This document shows, one piece after another, positions 27,737 to 36,664 of a stretch of 64,000 nt of DNA. The DNA comes from Oscillospiraceae bacterium. Its GTDB lineage: Bacteria > Bacillota > Clostridia > Oscillospirales > Ruminococcaceae. Positions within the stretch are counted from its first letter, which is position 1, and each line of letters opens with the position of its first letter. Position numbers and translations under genes: made by a program. A model generated the notes under the pieces. It saw nothing but the letters and a program-made list of their open reading frames with translations, ran no database searches and was not told the DNA's origin. The DNA lies in contig JAFZPP010000028.1 of the NCBI GenBank assembly GCA_017550285.1, positions 1 through 64,000 of the forward strand, written 5' to 3'.

Positions 27737-29911
27737 ATGGATATATTAGAACAACTCGCTGCGGAATTCAAGCTGCGCAAGGAACAGGTCACACATGCTG
27801 TTGCACTGCTGGATGACGGCAAGACCGTCCCGTTTATTGCACGATACAGAAAAGAGCAGACAGGCTCGCTGGATGACCAGACGCTGCACGCATTGAATGA
27901 CCGCCTGAATTATCTGCGAAAACTCGAGGAGCGCAAGCAGGAAATCACCGACGCAATCACTGCGCTTGAAAAAATGACCCCTGAGCTCGCGGAAGCGATC
28001 TCTAATGCCAAAACGCTTGTCGAGGTTGAGGATCTGTACCGACCGTACAAACAGAAGCGCAAGACTAAGGCATCTGTCGCAAAAGCGCGCGGATTACAGC
28101 CGCTTGCCGATCTGATTATGGCACAGGATTATAAAACCGATCCGGCTGCCGAAGCTGCTGCATTTGTCAATCCTGAGCTCGAAGTACCGGATATCGAAGC
28201 CGCACTCTCGTGTGCATCTGATATTCTCGCGGAAACTGTTTCCGATGATGCAGAACTGCGTAAGCGTCTGCGCAATCTGCTTTCGCTGCGCGGCTCGCTT
28301 GCTGTCAAAGCAACGGATCCGGAGGAAGACAGCGTCTACCGCAACTATTACGATTATACAGAGCTGATTACCAAAGCTGCAAAGCATCGCATTCTTGCCA
28401 TCAACCGCGGTGAAAAGGAAGGCTATCTCAAGGTCAACCTAACGATGCCGGAGGGTCTCGGTGAACAGAATGTCACAAAAGCGTATGTGAAAAACGAGAG
28501 CGCTGCCGGTCAAATGGTCGAAGCTGCTGCAATCGAAGCATATAAGAAATCGCTGCTCCCTGCTGTGCAGCGTGAAGTCAGGGCAACTCTGACCGATGAT
28601 GCATCTGAGCAGGCGATTACGGTCTTTGCATCGAATCTGCGTCAGCTTCTGCTGCAGCCGCCGATGAAGGGCATGATCACGCTCGGTCTCGACCCCGGGT
28701 TCCGGACAGGCTGCAAGGTTGCAGTCGTCGATCCGACCGGCAAGGTGCTTGCAACTGATGTTGTATACATTACCGCGAACTCTGCGCAGGCGGTCGCAGG
28801 CGGAAAGATCAAGCTGAAAAAGCTCATTCAGCAGTATCATGTCGCTGCGATTGCAATCGGCAATGGCACCGCATCCAGAGAATCTGAGCAGATTGTCGCG
28901 GAGATTCTGCGTGAACTTCCGGATCAGCATACGGCATATATGGTCGTCAGCGAAGCGGGTGCATCGGTTTATTCCGCATCGAAACTTGCGGCAGAGGAGT
29001 TCCCGGATTATGATGTTGCACTCCGCAGTGCAGTTTCCATTGCAAGAAGATTGCAGGACCCGCTTGCCGAATTGGTCAAGATCGAGCCGAAGGCAATCGG
29101 TGTCGGCGAATATCAGCATGATATGCCGCCTGCCCGTCTGTCTGAATCGCTGACCGGCGTTGTCGAGGACTGTGTCAATGCGGTCGGCGTGGATCTGAAT
29201 ACAGCATCCGGTTCACTGCTCTCCTACATCTCCGGTATCCACAGCGGCATTGCCCACAATATCGTAACATACCGCGAAGAAAACGGCGCATTTACGAGCC
29301 GCAAAGCACTGCTCAAGGTTCCGAAGCTCGGTGCAAAGGCATATGAGCTCTGTGCCGGATTTCTGCGTGTTCGGGACGGAAAGAATCCGCTCGACAATAC
29401 CGGCGTACATCCGGAAAGCTATGCTGCAGCCGAAGCCCTGCTGAAACTCTGCGGACTCTCTCTGAACGATATCGGCGGCAATCTGCAAAAGCTCTCTGAT
29501 ACTGTCGAGCAGCGCGGTTATGCTTCATTGAGCAAAGAACTTGAAATCGGTGAACCGACACTCCGCGACATCGTCAAGGAATTACAGAAGCCCGGCAGAG
29601 ATCCGCGTGACGAGCTGCCGAAGCCGCTCATGCGCAGCGGTGATATCATGACCGCCGAAGACTTAAAGCCCGGCATGGAGCTAATCGGCACAGTCAGAAA
29701 TATTATTGATTTCGGTGCATTTGTCGATATCGGTGTACATGAAGACGGTCTGGTGCATGTTTCGCAGCTGGCAAATAAATTTGTCAAACATCCGCTGGAT
29801 GTTGTCAAGGTCGGACAGATCGTGCGCGTCCGCGTGCTGGAATCCGATGCAAAGCGCAAGCGCATCAGCCTGACGATGAAGGGTGTTTCGCAGGACAATC
29901 TGGAATCATAA
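27737..29911 (+). CDS. tex: Tex family RNA-binding transcription accessory protein
   Basis: 724 residues, the usual Tex size. N-terminal helical region with VPFIARYRKEQTGSLDDQ; YqgF-like RNase-H-fold domain about 315-440 (LGLDPGFRTGCKVAVVD, AIGNGTASRESE); helix-hairpin-helix region about 480-560 (LNTASGSLLSYISGI); C-terminal S1 RNA-binding domain about 640-715 (GTVRNIIDFGAFVDIGVHEDGLVH). Tex binds nucleic acids and is associated with transcription; its precise role is still unclear. First gene of a likely operon with the phosphoesterase (36 bases on) and MscS. RBS GGGAGG. Confidence 0.93.
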   Translation: MDILEQLAAEFKLRKEQVTHAVALLDDGKTVPFIARYRKEQTGSLDDQTLHALNDRLNYLRKLEERKQEITDAITALEKMTPELAEAISNAKTLVEVEDLYRPYKQKRKTKASVAKARGLQPLADLIMAQDYKTDPAAEAAAFVNPELEVPDIEAALSCASDILAETVSDDAELRKRLRNLLSLRGSLAVKATDPEEDSVYRNYYDYTELITKAAKHRILAINRGEKEGYLKVNLTMPEGLGEQNVTKAYVKNESAAGQMVEAAAIEAYKKSLLPAVQREVRATLTDDASEQAITVFASNLRQLLLQPPMKGMITLGLDPGFRTGCKVAVVDPTGKVLATDVVYITANSAQAVAGGKIKLKKLIQQYHVAAIAIGNGTASRESEQIVAEILRELPDQHTAYMVVSEAGASVYSASKLAAEEFPDYDVALRSAVSIARRLQDPLAELVKIEPKAIGVGEYQHDMPPARLSESLTGVVEDCVNAVGVDLNTASGSLLSYISGIHSGIAHNIVTYREENGAFTSRKALLKVPKLGAKAYELCAGFLRVRDGKNPLDNTGVHPESYAAAEALLKLCGLSLNDIGGNLQKLSDTVEQRGYASLSKELEIGEPTLRDIVKELQKPGRDPRDELPKPLMRSGDIMTAEDLKPGMELIGTVRNIIDFGAFVDIGVHEDGLVHVSQLANKFVKHPLDVVKVGQIVRVRVLESDAKRKRISLTMKGVSQDNLES

Positions 29912-29947
29912 TCCGATAATTCTAATACGAAAGGGGACTATACTGTT

Positions 29948-30703
29948 ATGGTATATGTGACCGGAGATACACACGGCGACTTTTCCAGATTTCAGAATTC
30001 CATACTGAAAAAGGCGGATGCAAACGATATCGTAATCGTCTGCGGAGATTTCGGCTTCTTCTGGGACGATTCCAAAAAGGAGCAGAAATTCCGCAAAAAA
30101 CTCACAGACCTGAAGTATACGGTCGCGTTTGTGGACGGATGCCACGAGAATTATGATATGCTCGAAAAATATCCGACACAGGAATGGAACGGCGGAACCG
30201 CGCGCGTCATTGCACCGAATCTGGTACATCTGCTGCGGGGTGAGGTTTATACAATATGCGGCAAGCGTTTCTTCACGTTCGGCGGGGGACACAGTCAGGA
30301 TTTTGAATACCGGACTGCTGAAAACTGGTGGGAACAGGAACAGCCGACCTATGACGAGATCATTCATGCGGCAGAAAACCTCAAATCCTATGACAATACC
30401 GTCGATTATATTATCACGCATGAACCGCCTGCCTCCCTGAAGGACTGCCTGCGCGTAGATACGATGCAGCGTCTGGAGGTACATGCCTTCTTTGAAGATT
30501 TAACGCAGATGTGCAGTTTTCATCAGTGGTATTTCGGTAAATGTCATCTGAATCGCTATGTGCCGCTCAAATACTATGCGGTATTTGATGAGATTCATCC
30601 GTTGAACAATACATTCGGCAAGGCGATTTCTGCGCAGTATGAAGCGTCTGTACCGGAAGAATTCCTGCCGGAAGAACCGGAGGAAACCGAGGAGGAAGCA
30701 TAA
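29948..30703 (+). CDS. Calcineurin-like metallophosphoesterase
   Basis: 251 residues. Metal-binding motifs in order: GDTHGD (residues 6-11), VCGDFGFF (about 37-44), DGCHENYD (where GNHE is usual), and THEPP (about 155-159), ending in an acidic tail (PEEFLPEEPEETEEEA). Cytoplasmic. Substrate unknown; the family includes protein phosphatases, nucleases and nucleotide hydrolases. The stop codon overlaps the start of the MscS gene (TAATG at 30701-30705), so translation is coupled. RBS AAAGGGG. Confidence 0.85.
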   Translation: MVYVTGDTHGDFSRFQNSILKKADANDIVIVCGDFGFFWDDSKKEQKFRKKLTDLKYTVAFVDGCHENYDMLEKYPTQEWNGGTARVIAPNLVHLLRGEVYTICGKRFFTFGGGHSQDFEYRTAENWWEQEQPTYDEIIHAAENLKSYDNTVDYIITHEPPASLKDCLRVDTMQRLEVHAFFEDLTQMCSFHQWYFGKCHLNRYVPLKYYAVFDEIHPLNNTFGKAISAQYEASVPEEFLPEEPEETEEEA

Positions 30704-31548
30704 TGGAAGCGCAGCTTGAAGCCGGACAGGAGGCAATTCAGCAGACAACAGGACTGCTTACCGATATGTGGAAACGGCTGGTCGATTATTTTCCGACAAT
30801 GATCGTTGCGCTGATTGTATTTCTGATCGGCATGCTGCTCGCCGGCTGCGTTAATAAAATCATCAGCCGCGGTATGAAGAAGGCTCAGTTCAATGCAACC
30901 GCAGCAGGATTCGGCAAATCGCTGATCCGCATTTTGCTGTATACTTTTTTAATTATTATCTGTCTCTCAATTCTCGGTGTCCCAATGGCATCCATCGTTG
31001 CAGTTGTCGGTGCGGCAGGACTTGCTGTCGGACTCGCACTGCAAAACAGTCTTTCTAATCTGGCAGGCGGCTTCATTATTCTGTTTGCCAAACCGTTTCA
31101 GCGCGGAGATTATATTGAAACAGCAGGAGAATCCGGCTTTGTTGAATCCGTAACGATTCTGTATACGCAGCTGATTACGCGCGATAACCGCAGCATCTAT
31201 CTGCCGAACAGTATCGTATCCTCCGGCGCGGTACAGAATCTTTCGCAAAACGGCACACTTCGCATCAGCGTTCCAGTTTCTGTATCCTATCAGACCGATC
31301 TGAAAAACGCAAAAGATACATTGCTGGAAACGGTCAAATCACTTTCGATCTCGCGAAAAGAGCCTGAACCGAGTGTTGCCGTTACGGAGCTCGGTACGCA
31401 CGGCATCACGCTGACAGTGTACTACTGGGTCGGCAAAAACGATTCCTTCATCGCACCTTCTAAGCTGCTCGAGGCTGTCAAATATGCATTTGATGAGGCT
31501 GGGATTGAGATTCCGTATCCGCAGATTGATGTACATACAAAATCCTGA
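30703..31548 (+). CDS. mscS: Small-conductance mechanosensitive channel (MscS family)
   Basis: 281 residues, the size of E. coli MscS. Three membrane segments at about 25-50, 68-90 and 92-125; the pore helix is VAVVGAAGLAVGLALQNSLSNLAGGFIIL with its Gly/Ala packing, followed by KPFQRGDYIE and the cytoplasmic beta domain (VESVTILYTQLITRDNRSIYLPNSIV). It opens under membrane tension and releases solutes on osmotic downshift. Coupled to the phosphoesterase gene by overlap and followed 14 bases later by a small hypothetical gene. Confidence 0.93.
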   Translation: MEAQLEAGQEAIQQTTGLLTDMWKRLVDYFPTMIVALIVFLIGMLLAGCVNKIISRGMKKAQFNATAAGFGKSLIRILLYTFLIIICLSILGVPMASIVAVVGAAGLAVGLALQNSLSNLAGGFIILFAKPFQRGDYIETAGESGFVESVTILYTQLITRDNRSIYLPNSIVSSGAVQNLSQNGTLRISVPVSVSYQTDLKNAKDTLLETVKSLSISRKEPEPSVAVTELGTHGITLTVYYWVGKNDSFIAPSKLLEAVKYAFDEAGIEIPYPQIDVHTKS

Positions 31549-31562
31549 GAGGGGCGCGCTTC

Positions 31563-31886
31563 ATGAAAATCACCGACGAGATGATAAACCGTTACGCAGA
31601 GAAATACTGCAACAAATACGGCGCAATCAAACTGATTATCACAAGTGAAGAGGTTGCATATCATTTCTTTCGTGAACAGGAGACAGAGGATATCCTCAAT
31701 TATGTGAACAGCAGAAAGCCGCTTGATGAGGTCTATCTGACACAGGCGATGATCGAATGTGCCGACCGCGCCGGATTTGTCGAGGAGTGGATGAACACCT
31801 TTGATCCGGACGATCAGCTCTGGCATTTGATCTCAAGAACGCTTCGCAAGCAGATCCGAGAGCAAAAGCAAGCGATATCGCAATGA
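31563..31886 (+). CDS. Hypothetical protein
   Basis: 107 residues, soluble, helical, acidic in the middle and basic at the end (RTLRKQIREQKQAISQ). Starts MKITDEMINRYAEKYCNKYG. No family recognised. RBS GAGGGG upstream; last gene of the tex operon. No terminator is obvious between it and the next promoter at 31923. Confidence 0.65.
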   Translation: MKITDEMINRYAEKYCNKYGAIKLIITSEEVAYHFFREQETEDILNYVNSRKPLDEVYLTQAMIECADRAGFVEEWMNTFDPDDQLWHLISRTLRKQIREQKQAISQ

Positions 31887-31922
31887 CAGTTTTGTGCAAT
31901 CTGCCGGAATCACATACGATTC

Positions 31923-31952
31923 TTGACAATCGCAAAACGGTTATGCTATAAT
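31923..31952 (+). promoter_or_regulatory. Promoter of the HTH-cupin / acyl-CoA synthetase operon
   Basis: Perfect TTGACA (31923-31928), 18 bp, perfect TATAAT (31947-31952). Confidence 0.85.
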
Positions 31953-31983
31953 AAAAGGTGCAATTAAACGGCACGGTAACATG

Positions 31984-32020
31984 CGCGGTGAGATGCAGTT
32001 ATTCTCTCCGCGTTTGTTTT
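31984..32020 (+). promoter_or_regulatory. Terminator-like hairpin in the operon leader
   Basis: CGCGG-T-GAGA pairs with TCTC-T-CCGCG (one T-T mismatch), followed by TTTGTTTT. It lies between the promoter and the first gene (start 32049), so transcription would have to pass it; it may be an attenuator. No known riboswitch class was recognised in the 95-base leader. Confidence 0.5.
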
Positions 32021-32048
32021 GGTATCATATTCTAACGGAGGTAACGCA

Positions 32049-32594
32049 ATGGAACCGATCAATGAAATTGCGGCACGCATCCGCGAGCTGCGTGAAGTAT
32101 GTGATTATACAGTCGAACAGCTTGCATCCGAGCTCGGTCTCAGCGCAGAGCAGTATGCAGCTTATGAGCAGAACGGAGATTTTCCGATCAGCGTCATCTA
32201 TGAGATCGCAAATAAATTCAATGTAGATTTCAACGAACTGATTACCGGCGAGCCGAGCCGTATTGATACGTTTCAGGTTGTACGCCGCGGTCAGGGCAGA
32301 AGCATCAGCCGTTTTCCGGGCTACCGCTTCAAGGATCTTGCATTCCGATATGCAGATAAAATCATGCAGCCGCTGCTCGTTACGCTGGAGCCTTCCGATG
32401 AACCGGCGAAGCTCGTCACACACAGCGGTCAGGAGTTCAATCTCGTACTGAAAGGAACCGTCGCTGTTGTTTTTGAGGATAAGGAGATTATTCTGAACGA
32501 GGGCGATTCCATTTATTTCAATCCGACTTATCCGCACGGACAGCGCTGTGCAGGCAACACCAAAGCAAGATTTCTGACGATGATTGCGGAATAA
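32049..32594 (+). CDS. XRE-type regulator with C-terminal cupin domain
   Basis: 181 residues. N-terminal helix-turn-helix of the XRE class about 5-65 (AARIRELREVCDYTVEQLASELGLSAEQYAAYE-type order), then a cupin about 105-180 (HSGQEFNLVLKGTVAVVFEDKE and FNPTYPHGQRC). This fold senses a small ligand and regulates adjacent metabolic genes. It lies 37 bases upstream of an acyl-CoA synthetase-like gene; the same pairing is common in gut Firmicutes. It probably controls this operon. Start at 32049 follows CGGAGGT; an upstream in-frame codon at 32019 lies in the leader T-run. Confidence 0.85.
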   Translation: MEPINEIAARIRELREVCDYTVEQLASELGLSAEQYAAYEQNGDFPISVIYEIANKFNVDFNELITGEPSRIDTFQVVRRGQGRSISRFPGYRFKDLAFRYADKIMQPLLVTLEPSDEPAKLVTHSGQEFNLVLKGTVAVVFEDKEIILNEGDSIYFNPTYPHGQRCAGNTKARFLTMIAE

Positions 32595-32631
32595 TCCGCA
32601 GCACCGCTGATATAAAGGAGTAAAGAAGATC

Positions 32632-34308
32632 ATGCTGTTAGACCGCTATCTGCCCCGCATCGAATTCGATTCCTACGAAGATTTCAGGGATAATTATCGG
32701 GTAAATGTTCCGGATAATTTCAACTTCGGCTGGGATATCGTTGATGAGTGGGCAAAGCAGGAGCCGGAGAAAAAAGCGCTGCTCTGGCTCAGTCAAGAAA
32801 AAGAAGAGCGCACCTTTACATTTACCGATATTTCCAAGCTGTCCAATCAAACCTGTCATTATTTCAAAAGCCTCGGGCTGAAAAAAGGCGATGTTGTTCT
32901 GCTGATTCTTCGCCGCCGCTGGGAATACTGGGTCATTGCAACAGCACTGCATAAGCTCGGCATTATTCTGATTCCGGGCAATCTGCTTTTCACCACGCAC
33001 GATATTGCATACCGCGGCAATATGGCTGAAATTTCTGCAATCATTGCCTGCGATGACGAATATATCCGCGGTCAGATCGACGGTGCAGCACCGCAGATCA
33101 AGACGCTGCGCAAGAAAATTGCCGTCGCTGAGCCGCGTGAAGGCTGGGATTTCTTCACGGATGAAATCGCAAAATATCCGGATACCTTTGAGCGCCCGAC
33201 CGGTGATGAGGCAACCAAGGCAACCGATACGATGCTGATTTACTTCACATCCGGTTCGACCGGTATGCCGAAAATGGTCTGCCATAATTTCGCACATCCG
33301 CTCGGTCATATTGTGACAGCCAAATACTGGCATCAGGTGCAGGAAAACAAGCTGCATATGTCAATTTCCGACTCCGGCTGGGCGAAATTCGGCTGGGGCA
33401 AAATCTACGGTCAGTGGATTTGCGGCGCGATTCAGTTTGTTTACGATTTTACCGGCAGATTCAATGCAAAGGACATGCTGGAGGTCATCAGCAATCATAA
33501 GCTGACGACATTCTGTGCTCCGCCGACCATGTATCGCTTCATGCTTCAGGAGGATATGACGCAGTATGATCTCTCGACAATCCAGAATTTCTGCAATGCA
33601 GGCGAACCGCTGAATCCTGAGGTGTTCAACCGTATCTATGAGCTGACCGGCAAAAAGATGCGTGAAGGCTTCGGTCAGACCGAGGGTACCGTTCTCGTTG
33701 CGAATTTCCCGTGGATTGACCCGAAGCCGGGCTCTATGGGCAAACCCTCCCCGCTCTATAACATTCATCTGCTCCGACCGGACGGCACGGAATGCGAAGA
33801 CGGTGAGGAAGGCAGCATCATGGCATGCGGAATTGATAAACAGCATCCGACCGGTTTGTTCTGCGGATACTACAAGAATCCGGAACTCACCGAGGCTGTG
33901 CTCGGCGGAGAGAATTATGATACCGGTGACGTTGCATGGCGAGATTCCCGCGGCTATTTCTGGTTCGTCGGCAGAAACGATGATGTCATCAAGTGCTCCG
34001 GCTACCGCATCGGACCGTTCGAGGTCGAGAGTGCACTGCTGACACATCCGGCGGTTGTGGAATCCGCAATCACCGGTGCACCGGACCCGATCCGCGGACA
34101 GGTCGTCAAGGCGACGGTTGTGCTGGCTAAGGGGTATACGCCTTCTCCGGAGCTGACGAAGGAATTGCAGGATCACGTAAAAAAGGAAACTGCACCGTAT
34201 AAGTATCCGCGTGTCATTGAATACGTGGATGAGCTGCCGAAGACACTCGGCGGCAAGATCAAGCGCGCACAGATTCGTCATACCGACGAGGAAAACTTCA
34301 ATAAATAA
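32632..34308 (+). CDS. AMP-dependent synthetase, acyl-CoA synthetase-like
   Basis: 558 residues. ANL-superfamily enzyme: ATP-binding P-loop YFTSGSTGMPK starting at Tyr204, adenine motif GFGQTEGT, hinge DVAWRDSRGYFWFVGRNDDVIKCSGYRIGP-type A8 region and the C-terminal catalytic Lys in GGKIKR. Closest by motif to medium-chain acyl-CoA synthetases; it would activate a carboxylic acid to acyl-AMP and then a thioester. The acid is unknown. Operon partner of the HTH-cupin regulator. Ends at a strong terminator. Confidence 0.85.
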   Translation: MLLDRYLPRIEFDSYEDFRDNYRVNVPDNFNFGWDIVDEWAKQEPEKKALLWLSQEKEERTFTFTDISKLSNQTCHYFKSLGLKKGDVVLLILRRRWEYWVIATALHKLGIILIPGNLLFTTHDIAYRGNMAEISAIIACDDEYIRGQIDGAAPQIKTLRKKIAVAEPREGWDFFTDEIAKYPDTFERPTGDEATKATDTMLIYFTSGSTGMPKMVCHNFAHPLGHIVTAKYWHQVQENKLHMSISDSGWAKFGWGKIYGQWICGAIQFVYDFTGRFNAKDMLEVISNHKLTTFCAPPTMYRFMLQEDMTQYDLSTIQNFCNAGEPLNPEVFNRIYELTGKKMREGFGQTEGTVLVANFPWIDPKPGSMGKPSPLYNIHLLRPDGTECEDGEEGSIMACGIDKQHPTGLFCGYYKNPELTEAVLGGENYDTGDVAWRDSRGYFWFVGRNDDVIKCSGYRIGPFEVESALLTHPAVVESAITGAPDPIRGQVVKATVVLAKGYTPSPELTKELQDHVKKETAPYKYPRVIEYVDELPKTLGGKIKRAQIRHTDEENFNK

Positions 34309-34313
34309 GATTC

Positions 34314-34350
34314 AAAGCACCGCTGCATATTTCGTGCAGCGGTGCTTTTT
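34314..34350 (+). terminator. Terminator of the acyl-CoA synthetase operon
   Basis: A perfect 14-bp stem AAAGCACCGCTGCA/TGCAGCGGTGCTTT followed by TT. Confidence 0.9.
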
Positions 34351-34396
34351 CATTATGAAAATGAAGCGCTGATGCGGACTGTAAATCGGGTAACAA

Positions 34397-34438
34397 AAAA
34401 GCAACGCATCTGCAAATCCATGCAAATGCGTTGCTTTT
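34397..34438 (-). terminator. Terminator of ssrA
   Basis: Minus strand: AAAAGCAACGCAT pairs with ATGCGTTGCTTTT, plus an inner TGCA/TGCA, immediately 3' of the tmRNA, with a T-run on the minus strand. Confidence 0.85.
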
Positions 34439-34441
34439 GAA

Positions 34442-34784
34442 TGGAGGCGAGGGGAATTGAACCCCTGTCCGAAAACCGTTTCATCCGATCATCTACGAGC
34501 GTAGTTTGTCTATTGCATTCCCGATCCGCAGCGCCGGCAAACAGGCTATACGAAAAGGTAGCACATTGTGCGACTGCTGATTATGTGCGTCCTCAGCAGA
34601 CGTTCACCGCGTCATGACGCCAGACACCGGATACGCGGTAATCTCCGGGCTGACGGAGGCCTTAAGCGGCCATCAAAACGGAATCGTTGTTCTCGTTTAA
34701 ATTTAGAAAGTTGCACATTTTACGGGTTATGCGCCCGGCTCGCCAATCAAACTTCCCAGCCCCCGTCGAAACCTTTACGCCCCC
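34442..34784 (-). ncRNA. ssrA: Transfer-messenger RNA (tmRNA)
   Basis: 343 nt. 5' end GGGGGCG pairs with 3' end CGCCTCC to form the tRNA-like acceptor stem; GTTTCGACGGGGG follows at the 5' side and GGTTCAATTCCCC (T-arm) at the 3' side. CCA is not encoded; the discriminator A is at 34442. The tag reading frame ends in NENNDSVLMAA and a TAA. tmRNA with SmpB rescues ribosomes on broken mRNA and tags the product for proteolysis. The first tag codon cannot be fixed from sequence alone. Own perfect promoter and terminator; smpB is 1.2 kb upstream on the same strand. Confidence 0.95.
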
Positions 34785-34819
34785 GTATACGAGAGATTGA
34801 AAGCCCAATCGCTTTATAC

Positions 34820-34848
34820 ATTATACCTTATCCCGTTTATTTTGTCAA
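34820..34848 (-). promoter_or_regulatory. Promoter of ssrA
   Basis: Perfect TTGACA (34848-34843), 17 bp, perfect TATAAT (34825-34820) on the minus strand, lying just before the 3' end of the LD-carboxypeptidase gene. Confidence 0.9.
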
Positions 34849-34856
34849 CTCCTATC

Positions 34857-35969
34857 TCAGAGCAGCAGGATTTCCTGCTTTTCCGCATTCACACGCGCCA
34901 ATGCGCCGTAGGGCAGAATCGCACGCGGCGCCGCATGTCCGAAATTGATATTATAGAGAATCGGCAGTGACGGATTGCCGACCGCTTCGCGCCAGATATC
35001 TTTATATTCTTCATAATACTGTTCATTCAGCGGCTTGCCGACCAGTATTCCGCTGATATTTTCAAATACACCTTCGGATTTCAGTGCACCGAGAATCTGA
35101 CGCAGCCGTTCCGGTTCAGGAGTTTCTTCACTGGTCTCCGCAAACAGGATTTTCCCCTTCCATTCCTCGGCGGTCGGAAAAATATTGTATTTGCGCGAGA
35201 TTTCTCCCTGCTGACGGAACAGTTCTGTATCGGGAACACCTGCACTGATCAATTTCTCCACCTGATATACCGCACGGTCAGAGAGCAGCATCTCCCCGAG
35301 ACTGTCAATGCAGCCGCCGAGCAGTTCGCCCTCAAACACGGCAGCCCCCTGCAACAATTCATAGCCGTGCTGTTCCGGACGGGATACCGGCTCAGTCCCA
35401 ACTGCCGCAGGAGAAAAATCTGACCGTTCCTCATACCAGACGGGTGCGGGCGTGATTTTCCGACCGTGATATGACGCAAAGCAGCTCAGAAACTGCGCCT
35501 TCGAGTAGGGGAGCATATCATCCGCAAGCTCTCCCAGATCGCAGATAAAGCTCTGACCGTAAAAAGTTTGCAGTCCGAGCCGGTGAAACATCAGATGATT
35601 ATTTGTCGTATCAGAAAACCCGAGAAAGAATTTCGGATGCTCGCGCACAGATCGCAGAAACGCTGCATCTTCCATAAGATACGGAAATGTACGGAATGTA
35701 TCAATCCCGCCGATTGCGCAGATGATTCCGCGGATGCTGTCATCGAGAAAAGCCGCTTTCAAATCCGCTGCACGATACGCCGGATGTTGCCATATTTCAG
35801 CAATGCCGTCCAGCGCATGTTCCGTAAAAACAGGCTCCAGACCAAACTCGCGCAGTCTGCGGAGACCGCGTTCCTTTTCATGTGCACACCATGACTCTCC
35901 GAGCATACCGGAAGACAGACTGATAATTGCGACACGGTCATCTTTTTTCAGCGGTTCCGGACAAATCAT
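34857..35969 (-). CDS. LD-carboxypeptidase-like peptidase (family S66)
   Basis: 370 residues, no signal peptide. Family S66 (LdcA/MccF) segments: RVAIISLSSG at the N-terminus, GIICAIGGIDTFRTFPYL (where LdcA has R-GGYG) and PKFFLGFSDTTNNHLMFH around the nucleophile region, VFEGELLGGCIDSLGEML and a late NINFGHAAPRAILPYG with the catalytic His. MccF-type members release amino acids from peptide antibiotics or murein fragments; LdcA trims the terminal D-Ala of tetrapeptides. The motif spacing looks closer to the MccF branch, so the substrate is open. The start at 35969 follows GAAAGGAG. It lies between smpB and ssrA, 16 bases after smpB. Confidence 0.8.
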   Translation of the reverse strand: MICPEPLKKDDRVAIISLSSGMLGESWCAHEKERGLRRLREFGLEPVFTEHALDGIAEIWQHPAYRAADLKAAFLDDSIRGIICAIGGIDTFRTFPYLMEDAAFLRSVREHPKFFLGFSDTTNNHLMFHRLGLQTFYGQSFICDLGELADDMLPYSKAQFLSCFASYHGRKITPAPVWYEERSDFSPAAVGTEPVSRPEQHGYELLQGAAVFEGELLGGCIDSLGEMLLSDRAVYQVEKLISAGVPDTELFRQQGEISRKYNIFPTAEEWKGKILFAETSEETPEPERLRQILGALKSEGVFENISGILVGKPLNEQYYEEYKDIWREAVGNPSLPILYNINFGHAAPRAILPYGALARVNAEKQEILLL

Positions 35970-35985
35970 GGCGTACTCCTTTCGG

Positions 35986-36450
35986 TTACTGATTTCTGGA
36001 TTTGACAGCGCGGTCAATATCGCGGTTTGCCGATTTGATTGCAGCATCCTCGCGCTTATCGTAGAGCTTTTTACCCTTGCAGAGCCCAAGCTGAACCTTC
36101 ACTCTGCCGTCTTTGAAATACAGCGAGAGCGGAATCAGCGTCAAGCCCTGTGTTTTGAGCGTACCGAACAGCTTGAGGATTTCGCGCTTGTGCATGAGAA
36201 GCTGCCGCACACGCCGCGGATCCTTATTGAACACATTGCCTTTTTCATATGGCGATACATGCATATCACGAAGCAGCAGCTGACCGTCTTCAATGGAACA
36301 CCAGCTGTCTTTCAGATTGAGATTTCCGTTCCGGATAGATTTGACCTCCGTGCCGACCAGTGCAATGCCTGCTTCATAGGTTTCGAGCACAAAATAATCA
36401 TGCCTTGCCTTCCGGTTCTCGGCAATCTGCTTAATACCTGCCTGTTTCAT
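35986..36450 (-). CDS. smpB: SsrA-binding protein SmpB
   Basis: 154 residues, normal length. The OB-fold core shows [32 protein letters not shown]-type order, [40 protein letters not shown] and the basic C-terminal tail ([20 protein letters not shown]) that enters the mRNA channel. Binds tmRNA and the ribosome. Own promoter; followed by the S66 peptidase and then ssrA. Confidence 0.96.
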   Translation of the reverse strand: MKQAGIKQIAENRKARHDYFVLETYEAGIALVGTEVKSIRNGNLNLKDSWCSIEDGQLLLRDMHVSPYEKGNVFNKDPRRVRQLLMHKREILKLFGTLKTQGLTLIPLSLYFKDGRVKVQLGLCKGKKLYDKREDAAIKSANRDIDRAVKSRNQ

Positions 36451-36477
36451 CTATCAGCCCTCCTTTCGCAGATTTTT

Positions 36478-36506
36478 ATTATACCATGTATACAGTAAAA
36501 AGTCAA
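36478..36506 (-). promoter_or_regulatory. Promoter of smpB
   Basis: TTGACT (36506-36501), 17 bp, perfect TATAAT (36483-36478) on the minus strand. Confidence 0.85.
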
Positions 36507-36554
36507 GCTGTCACGCTGCCGGATTCCGGCAGATTCTGCTGAATTGTGCCGGCA

Positions 36555-36583
36555 TTGACAATCCGGTAAAACTATGATAAACT
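36555..36583 (+). promoter_or_regulatory. Promoter of the radical SAM gene
   Basis: Perfect TTGACA (36555-36560), 17 bp, TAAACT (36578-36583); divergent from the smpB promoter. Confidence 0.7.
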
Positions 36584-36664
36584 AAATCTGTAAAGGCGTA
36601 TGAAATCAAGCTGCTCCACAGTTCCGGAAGCACACAAATCTCATCTGACCGGAGGGAAAACAAT

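Noticed and set aside
34862-34879. AGCAGGA/TCCTGCT inverted repeat as a terminator for the S66 peptidase gene
   Set aside because: It lies in the last codons of the gene, has a 2-base loop and no proper T-run; probably chance.
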